From contig NC_085140.1 in assembly GCF_024139115.2 (NCBI RefSeq), forward strand, positions 428,109,240 through 428,173,239: DNA of 64,000 nucleotides, read 5' to 3'. Shown here piece by piece: positions 57,100 to 64,000 of the stretch (position 1 is its first letter; each line of letters begins with the position of its first letter). This stretch comes from Armigeres subalbatus (taxonomy: Eukaryota; Arthropoda; Insecta; Diptera; Culicidae). Below the pieces are notes generated by a model. The model was not told where the DNA came from, searched no databases, and saw only the letters and a program-made list of their open reading frames with translations. The position numbers and the translations under genes are program-made.

Positions 57100-59332
57100 T
57101 GAGTGCACGGGAGTTGCAGTACAGTGCGAGAACAAGCTGAACAAGGCCCACATCTTTGTTATAGTGCTTCTCCCACCACTCAATGACATCACAATCCAGA
57201 GGCAAAGCCGGTTCTAGCGAGATACGTCTAATCTTTTTTTCCATTTCAGTTTTGTCAGATGGCTTCGGCTGACGGCTCACTAAAAGAAGTTGTTGGAAAC
57301 GTTTCAGAGGTGCGCTTTTTGAGGTTGAAGGACTGGATGGATCAAGGTCTTCGGGCATTGTTTTCTTCCCGCCAATAGCCTGTAGTGATTGCCATGTAGC
57401 CAACAGAAGCTTCTGCAAAGTATTTAGATATTTTAAAATCTATGAACAACAATGCATCAATCAATACTTACAATTGCCTCTTCTTTTTGTTCTGCTGTGA
57501 GAACAGGTGGATCAAACTCATTCAACCTGAGATCTACATATAATACAGCGTAGAAAGCAGCATTGTTGAACCACATTGGTTTATGTTGGATTAGTGCTTC
57601 CAGTAATTCTTTCGCAAGGGTTTCCGCGGATTCTTCTAGCTCCAGACAACATTCTTTCCAATATAAATAGAATGACCCACATGTGAGCGTTTCTTCCTGA
57701 ATGCGTTTAGTCAAAACATACAGAGGTCTGGTTGCATCGACAAATTGGTCCACACGTTTCCAAAAACAGGTACCATATTGTTTTTTTTCAAATCCGCTGA
57801 GAGCAAGCTGTTGATGAAATCTTGCGGCTGTAGAAGACAATCAACCATCAAGTAAGATGAGCCCCAGCGCGTATCACCATCAAGAAACGGAAGTTTCCTC
57901 GATTTGTCAAGCTTGAATGAGTTGCCATACGGCTGGGCTCTCAAAATTTTCACAAGCTTCCGGATTTTCTTCAGGAATTTGGCAAGTGAATCCTTTCTCA
58001 AAACATCTAACACTGAAAGTTGTACTGTATGTGCCTCGCACCTTATTCCTATGAGACTTGCCTTTTCTATTACTGGAAGTTCATCTTGGATCTCTTGCAG
58101 TTGAAATTCATCGTCCCAGTGCATCTCGGAATCGGATGTATCAGTTGAAGAGTTTACGCTAAATTTTCAAGTATAAGCAATAAGTCAAATATATTAGACC
58201 ATCGCTACAAATATTCACTTACCTTTCTGAGAGTTCGTCATCAATGTCCGTTATGTCGTCTTGTACAGTATCCAAGTAACTTTGATTGGCATCGATATCC
58301 TCATATTCATCCATGATGTTATCGTTAAGCTCCTGGCAGTTCCGAAGAAGTTTTGATGCTTTCAGCATGTTGCTGCCATTGTCAGTAGTAATACTATACA
58401 CTTGGGCCAATTCGACGCCGAATGTAGACAGCGCTTTCAAAACTTCTTCCATGATGTTCTCAGCCGTGTTCCTGTCGAATCTTTCGCACATAACCAATGT
58501 ACGAACGAGAATTTGACCTTGCTTGATAAATTGTGCATTGATTCCGAGTATTGTTCTACCCTTTCGTGAGGCAATATCTGCTTTAATCGAAATTTGCTTT
58601 CCATTCAACTGCAAGGAAATGAATTTATTTTACTAGTTTTGTGGTTACCTCGTGAAGTTCGTCGGGTCTGCTAGTGTAGCATATAAGAAGGTGCTGATGA
58701 AATGAATTCAAGCCTTCTTATACCATATACCATATTGATCAAAATGCACGGAACGGTGGGTGCAGTTTACCTCTACAAACGTCAAATCAGAGACTAACCC
58801 GCAGGAAAGCTGATGGCCATTACCGCTCGCGGAAAACTGGATATTTCTCTTCCAGCACGTGAATAGGATCATATTCGTGGTTATGATCCGTCTTAGAGAT
58901 AATATGGTGCCTGTCATTGCGTTTTACGGTAACCTTTCGAGATCTGCACTTCAATCCCTCCTCTTTGTTGGAATGGTCTCTTTCCTCACATTCCCAGTAG
59001 TGTGTATGATTTACCTGTAATCACATTTACTGTATTTAATTCGTGCTCCTTCAAAAATGTTATTCTAACCTGATTCTGATTCTATCTTTACCACAATGAT
59101 TGAATACTAACAAGATGAAGGTAACACATGCTGCTTTTTCAGAAATGTGGTTAGAGTAACATGCGTCAATCATAAACGAACCGAAAAAAAAACTCACCGG
59201 TTTTCTGTTGGAGTGGTACACAAATCCACGATTCGTTAATAAATCTTTACATTTTGACGTTTTCAGAACCTCTGGCATTGAATTCTCTATATCTGCCTCG
59301 CCGAAACCAAGAAAATCTTCCTCGTCAGACAT
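57080..59332 (-). CDS. FLYWCH zinc finger plus hAT transposase-like gene, five exons
   Basis: Exons: 59332-59198, 59014-58771, 58608-58223, 58158-57472 and 57412-57080. All four introns are GT-AG (183, 162, 64 and 59 bp). Exons 1 and 2 join in phase 0 to give a FLYWCH-type finger: GFVYHSNRKP, then HYWECEERD, LKCRSRKV and DHNHEYDP. The hAT core follows, with the first catalytic aspartate in IKADIAS (about residue 137), the second in TTDNGSNM (about 202) and the C-H motif RCEAHTVQL. TRWGSSYLM and the C-terminal IEWWEKHY come after. Total is near 595 residues. Lesions: a one-base shift inside exon 2 near 58810, another in an A8 run near 57783, and a C-terminus disrupted by a 42-bp duplication. 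It may be a recently dead intron-bearing hAT transposase or a domesticated relative. No hAT ends were found around it. Confidence 0.72.
58119..58160 (-). repeat. 42-bp direct duplication, exon 4 copy
   Basis: The first 40 bases of exon 4 plus the intronic AG of its splice acceptor. Encodes VNSSTDTSDSEMH in frame. Confidence 0.9.
58648..58676 (+). mobile_element. Helitron 3' end remnant in intron 2
   Basis: GTGAAGTTCGTCGGGTCTGC followed by CTAG, matching the tail of the 262-bp Helitron at 3527-3788. Only the terminus is recognisable. Confidence 0.5.
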
Positions 59333-59580
59333 TTTTAACTTTTGCCTGTCTTTTAACTAGTTTGACTAGCACATAACTATGAGAACGTCAGCGTCGATTT
59401 GCACAAGACAAAATCTTCGATTACATTTACGTCTTCGCGTCAACCGTTGAATTCAAGATGTACATCAAGTGAACTTACAGCTAGCTATACATTCTGAAAC
59501 ATTCATTTTATTGCAACGTTACCCAAATCGTTTCTTTTTTTGACCGAAAATAATAAAAACCACGAAAGAAGCTGCTGTAG
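59333..59580. other. Upstream region of the FLYWCH-hAT gene
   Basis: Likely promoter and leader DNA for the minus-strand gene by position. I see no clear TATA box or hAT terminal repeat. Confidence 0.3.
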
Positions 59581-59588
59581 GTGCTGAG

Positions 59589-60016
59589 CAGGGTTGTAAA
59601 TATTCGGGAGCACTGGATGAAGGTGATGTTTTTTATTATCATTTTTTTTATTTTCTTCCTGCTTTGAAATCAACCTCACATTCCCGGAGAGGCAGAAAAG
59701 TAAACAACAGAACTCACATCACCCACAGCGCCGCGAAGATGAAATTTACCACAGCAAAATGTACACATTCACCCAGCAAATTGAAAAAATTCACCACGCG
59801 TTTAAATGGGCCACTCACAGTCATACGGTAAGGCGCGAACTGAGTAGCATGTCAGAGCGACTTGTGAGTGGCTGAATGCGAAATTGAATAGTCGGTGTTG
59901 GAAATGATTTTTCGGCTGCACCCAGTCGCACTCACCACGGCGGCGATGAAGGCGATAGCAGATTTTACTGAGATCCATGTTTTTCACTGCATTGACTGTG
60001 AAATATTTCTACCCTG
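59589..60016. mobile_element. hAT MITE, 428 bp
   Basis: Ends CAGGGTTGTAAATATTC and GAAATATTTCTACCCTG, with perfect 8-bp duplication GTGCTGAG (59581-59588, 60017-60024). It lies about 250 bp upstream of the FLYWCH-hAT gene start. Confidence 0.9.
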
Positions 60017-60224
60017 GTGCTGAGTATATAATTCGTACGAGTTGAAGTAGTCTCTATAATCTTTAATTAAATATCGTATCTCTAAATTATTGTTTGAATA
60101 GTATTGCTTTAAACGAGTCTTGATGTTAAATTTTGTTTGTTAATCAATAATATCGTGATTATTAAAAACGACCTACCAACGAATTTGATGCTTTTTTATT
60201 TCATTTGGCCGCATGGTCCTCATT

Positions 60225-60390
60225 TGATTTTGACTATTTTATGCCAAATGGTCGTTATGCCAAATGGTATTTAGGTACCCAACACATTATGCCAAATGGT
60301 CGTTATTTCAAATGGTCTTTATGCCAATTGGCCCTTGAGAATCTATATCTTAATGCCAAATGGCATTATGCCATATGGGCTTCCCCCGTT
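60225..60390 (+). repeat. ATGCCAAATGGTCGTT minisatellite
   Basis: Five or six units of about 18 bp, ending in ATTATGCCATATGGG. Same style as 47130-47225 and the array at 1790. Confidence 0.7.
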
Positions 60391-60526
60391 TTTAACAGAT
60401 TGTATCTGATGTTTGCTATATTTTCCACTTTTTTGTATGGCGGATAATGTTTCTAAAATTAAAAATATCGAAATCTGATATAAGCTATAAAAAATCTATA
60501 CGGTCAAATATCGAACATAAAAATTG

Positions 60527-61240
60527 TTGGGGTTGTATACAAGACACGACCGCTCGACGTAAACTACGTAAAACCAAATATATTACACTGAACGAATTAT
60601 TCCGCTCTATATAGACGAGAAGGAACTATCCCACCGACACTACTAGCCAGCTTTAGCAGCATCTCCCACTCTGTGAAAGAGTAGGAACTTCACTGTCTAA
60701 CAACTGGGCCACCCCATTCAGACACCCCAGTTCAACAATAAGCCATTTTATAGAAAACTCAAATGACAGGAAACCAAACACTAATATTTACATTTTACAA
60801 GGAACATTTGCGAAAATGGAATGAAATGATGATGATGATGACGAATTGATGATGGTTTGCATGCAAATTTACCAAAACAAAGACCGAGCCGTTCACTCAA
60901 AATTTCGATCAGCTGATCGAATCTGTCTCGTAAAATGGCTTATTGATAATACCCTAAAAGTAGGCAATTACCAAGGGTTGGAACGCGCTGCGTAGGAGAT
61001 GCATGATGCACGAAAGAACTAAAATTTTCAATAATTTAGCGTTGATACTCAATACTACTGGCAAATTGGTGGAGAGTTTGCGAATCGATTGATATATGAA
61101 TCTTTAAAATCCATTGAAAGATAAAGGACCTATCAATGTTACAAATCTTACATGATTTCGTGACGGTCCCCAATTTTGAAATTCTCATTTTACACCCTGT
61201 ATCTCAGTTTTCCCCTTAGACGTAGTTTACGTCAAAAAAT
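60527..61240 (+). repeat. Direct duplication, unit 1
   Basis: Starts GTTGGGGTTGTATACAAGAC and ends CTTAGACGTAGTTTACGTC. ACGTAAACTACGT at the start is the inverse of the end, so the unit has inverted-repeat termini. It matches 61742-62608, which carries two extra insertions. It could be a solo LTR-like or MITE family. Confidence 0.65.
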
Positions 61241-61244
61241 AAAA

Positions 61245-61735
61245 CCATTTGTATACAAATTGTGCACATAATGCATGCACAAGCTTTGGAGGATAGAGCA
61301 TTTCAAGCATTATTTGCAATTTTTATGAACCGAAAATCATTCTCTCCCCTTTTTGGATTCGCTTGTGATCATGAAAGCATGCACACTTAATTTTTTTTAC
61401 CGGGACCGGGAGATTCGCACAGCCGTGCCCCAGCAAACATGTTTTTCGCCGAGATTTCTGTCAAAGTTGCTGAAAATCAGCAAATAAATTGCCGAAAATC
61501 AGATAACAAACATCATTTTTGCCGAAATACTTTGGTTCCATGCTCCATGTTTCATGTGTAAGGAACTACAGGATAACTACTTACGGTTTGCATTTTGTTG
61601 CTGCCACTGGCTTACTTTCGGCCTTGCTCGAGCTCCATTTTCACGCACTGATGCCACGGTTACCATAATGCTATCCATTGAGCAGCTCGAAGTAGCTCGG
61701 AGTTGTTCCCATCCCTCCTATGCCCATTTGTTGAA
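61245..61735. other. Unassigned sequence between duplication units
   Basis: No gene recognised; includes GCCGAAAATCAG-type short repeats at 61450-61530. Confidence 0.3.
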
Positions 61736-61854
61736 AAAAATGTTGGGGTTGTATACAAGATACGACCGCTCGATGTAAACTACGTAAAACCAAATATAGA
61801 GTACACTGAACCAATTATTTCGCTCTATATAGAAAAGAAGAAACCATCCCACTA

Positions 61855-62064
61855 GGGTAAACTGAGGTAAAATGCACCCCCGGGGCAAAACGACCTTTTG
61901 GCGGTGTTTCAGACATATTTTCAAGAATGTTTACTGCTGGACTGGTAGTTCGAGATCCGAACTACATGTGCTGTAGCGAGTTCTCTCGAAAAATTGCCGA
62001 AAATGTCCTCAAAAACGTCAAAGGGTTGTTTTGCCCCGGGAATGCATATTACCCCAGTTTCCCC
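61855..62064. mobile_element. MITE with TA duplication, 210 bp
   Basis: GGGTAAACTGAGGTAAAATG opens it and CCCCAGTTTCCCC closes it, with further paired CCCGGGGCAAAAC. TA at 61853-61854 and 62065-62066. The same spot in unit 1 lacks it. Confidence 0.75.
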
Positions 62065-62093
62065 TACCCAGCTTTAGCAGCACCTCCCACTCT

Positions 62094-62266
62094 ATTCGCG
62101 AAGTCGAAGCAAAATTCTTCACACAAACAATGACAGTTCTTTATGGGTTTTTACAGTAGAGCAAAAGAGAGGAGGAGATGGCGCCCATGTTTCACTCAAA
62201 CTCTGACAGATAGCAATGGGGTTTCCCATAGGAGGGAAGAGCAGAATTTGCTTCGACTTCGCGAAT
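62094..62266. mobile_element. Palindromic insert, about 173 bp
   Basis: ATTCGCGAAGTCGAAGCAAA at the left and TTTGCTTCGACTTCGCGAAT at the right. Absent from the matching position of unit 1. The target duplication is not clear. Confidence 0.65.
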
Positions 62267-62684
62267 GAGGGAGTAGGGACTCCAGTCTAGTGGTTGGGCC
62301 ACCCCATTCATACAACCCAGTTCAATAATAGATAATACCCAAAAAGTAGGCAATTACCAAGGATTGGAACGCGCTGTATAGGGGTTGCATGATGCATGAA
62401 AGAACTAAAATTTTCAATAGTTTAACGTTGATAATCAATAGTTGCAATACTACTGGAAAATCGCGAATCGATTGATATATAAATCTTTGAAATCCATTAC
62501 CTATTAATGTTACAAATCTTACATGATTTCGTGACGGACCCCAATTTTGAAATTTTCATTTTACACCCTGTATTCGAGTCTTCCCCTTAGACGTAGTTTA
62601 CGTCAAAAAAAAATGTTTAGGGTTGTATACAAGACACGACAGCTCGACGTAAACTACGTAAAACCAAATATAGTACAAGGCCGT

Positions 62685-62805
62685 CCAGAAACCACGTGGT
62701 CATATATGGGGGGAGGGGGGGTTTGGAAAATGACCACGATAAGCCACATGGGGGGAGGGGGGTGTTGCTCTCGAACCACGTGGTTTTTTTGACACGAAAA
62801 ACTTT
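62685..62805. repeat. ACCACGTGGT / GGGGGGAGGGG repeat
   Basis: Two CACGTGGT words flank two copies of ATGGGGGGAGGGG. Probably a small dispersed repeat. Ends not defined. Confidence 0.5.
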
Positions 62806-62822
62806 TGGTGAATAACAATAGC

Positions 62823-62945
62823 GTCGAGTCAAGTACGAGACACTGAAGACGGCCTTACTTTTGAGGTCGAAATACGTATCTGTCAAGATACAATTAAGTG
62901 GTGGAATTCAATGGGATTGTATAAACTCGTCTTATGACAGGTGAA
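62823..62945 (+). mobile_element. Penelope-like terminal repeat copy
   Basis: Begins GTCGAGTCAAGTACGAG and ends at CTCGTCTTATGACAGGTGAA. The best-preserved single copy; it contains the fold at 62833-62891. Confidence 0.5.
62833..62891 (+). ncRNA. Hammerhead-ribozyme-like fold, copy 2
   Basis: Stem I GTA (62833-62835) and GACA pair with TGTC and TAC (62889-62891). Core CTGAAGA 62843-62849, stem II GGCCT/AGGTC, GAAA 62869-62872, short stem III, predicted cut after C 62880. The same extra C before stem II as in copy 1. Confidence 0.35.
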
Positions 62946-64000
62946 TAGCGGTGTAAAAAATACAAAAAACGTAGGTGTGCATCGAGAAAAATCGATAAGC
63001 CAGCGTCGCACTGAGGAGTATTTCAGCCCAAATCCTGGCCAAAAGTCAAAAACAAAAATTTTAGATATTTCCATATTATTTTTCGTTTTTGAACTCTCAA
63101 ATAGTGATACTGATTTGCCATGGAATTTTTGAAACAATATTTGTTACTTGTAAGCGATGCTGGCTGTCAAAACTTCACCACTATTTCAATGCTAGTTTTA
63201 TCGCAATTGTGCATTAAAACATGTTCACGTTTTATCATGTATTTCTTGATTTTTAATAAATTTCAAGATGAAAATCAATATAGGTATCAATAATATTGAA
63301 AACTTTTTCGAGCATAATTCGATCTGAAACCTTTTTCAGGTTATCCATAATCATGATATTCATTGTTAGCTTTATTCTACCTTTTTACAATAATATGTTT
63401 TACAAAATAAAACTTTTGATTAGGTTCCAAACCAGTCCAAGCAACAAAATTGTCAGCATTGGAAAGATTGGAGTTTCCTGAATAAGCTCCATAAAAAACA
63501 TTTCACGCAATCGTGACTTATTTTAATTTTAATTCAATGAAGTTTGTTTAAAAATGCTAGAAAAAAATCATGGTTTTGAGTGTTAAACCTCACATATATT
63601 ATGTTTCGCTTTCAATGAAGAGTGAGACTGTGATGAACACACCGATCCATAAAATCATACGCATTTGCCGGATGTTAAGATTATTAAGAAACATAGTGGT
63701 TGATTTGCATTTCGGATTTATTAGATCAGTTCCATTTGATATTACAAAATATTATCCAGGGACTTTAACATGACTCGATGACAAATTTATATTGTTGAAG
63801 TAAACTAACAAAGTACAAATCTTTTCAGAAAATTTATTAAGTAATAATCAAATAATGAAGATTAACATAAGGAAGGTCATACTCACTGACGGAGCCATAT
63901 GTGGGCACCACTCGTTGCAAGCATGCTGTAGTTCTCAAAGACAGCGTTCTTGGGCCAAGTGGTGCACTATCAAAAAACAATAACTGACGCCACCAGTGGT
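62946..64000. other. Unassigned AT-rich sequence to window end
   Basis: Several short open frames, none with recognisable features. Confidence 0.3.

Larger units (their letters stand above)
61742..62608 (+). repeat. Direct duplication, unit 2 (two nested insertions)
   Basis: The same sequence as unit 1 plus a 210-bp MITE at 61855-62064 and a second palindromic insert at about 62094-62266. The start of a third unit follows at about 62617-62680 (GGTTGTATACAAGACACGAC). Confidence 0.65.

Noticed and set aside
59589..60016. Terminal repeat of the FLYWCH-hAT gene's own transposon
   Set aside because: The element has both ends and its own 8-bp duplication, so it is a separate MITE.

Overview
The window looks like an accessory, transposon-packed stretch of a culicine mosquito genome, most likely Aedes. 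The reasons are an AT-rich background, short GT-AG introns, and a repeat set I recognise from Aedes: a Juan/Jockey-type LINE, I-clade and R1-like LINEs, a BEL/Pao LTR element, a tRNA-derived SINE resembling Feilai, an ITmD37E-like mariner remnant, Helitrons and many MITEs. I see no bacterial features, no CRISPR, no rRNA gene and no convincing host housekeeping gene. All calls are from reading alone; no database search was run.

Layout. 1-10.9 kb: decayed repeats, including arrays of a GGCCAAATG-type unit in opposing orientations, a 262-bp Helitron-like element, a palindromic TTAA-flanked MITE and a 1.8-kb non-autonomous hAT with an 8-bp target duplication. 10.98-25.3 kb: two copies of the same RNase H-bearing I-clade LINE lie head to head as arms of a nearly 6-kb inverted repeat. 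A truncated Penelope-like element sits at the centre, and a Helitron lies in the right arm only, with its empty site preserved in the left arm. 25.3-27.8 kb: R1-like gag and 3' fragments, the latter with a twin-priming inversion, plus a mariner transposase tail. 28-31.8 kb: palindromic MITEs and unassigned sequence. 31.87-38.69 kb: a complete but frame-broken BEL/Pao element with both LTRs, a tRNA-Phe-type primer site and an AGTTT target duplication. 38.7-47.1 kb: LINE scrap, degenerate GGAATTCC-type and 30-bp arrays, a SINE, a 763-bp mariner-type MITE, and a composite element carrying a very long CA microsatellite. 47.5-54.2 kb: a Juan-like LINE inserted in a 98-bp MITE and itself hit by a Helitron and a small palindromic MITE. 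55-60 kb: two hAT MITEs flank a five-exon gene on the minus strand whose spliced product joins a FLYWCH zinc finger to a hAT transposase core. 60-64 kb: a direct duplication with nested MITEs, then unassigned AT-rich DNA.

How the parts relate. Nearly everything is explained by serial insertion. Target duplications, empty sites and reading-frame continuity across insertions can be read inside the window itself, so the order of events is often fixed: MITE, then Juan LINE, then Helitron; LINE inverted duplication, then Helitron; BEL, then LTR MITE. The most unusual items are the intron-bearing FLYWCH-hAT gene, the giant inverted repeat centred on a Penelope-like element, and a hammerhead-like fold shared by that family.
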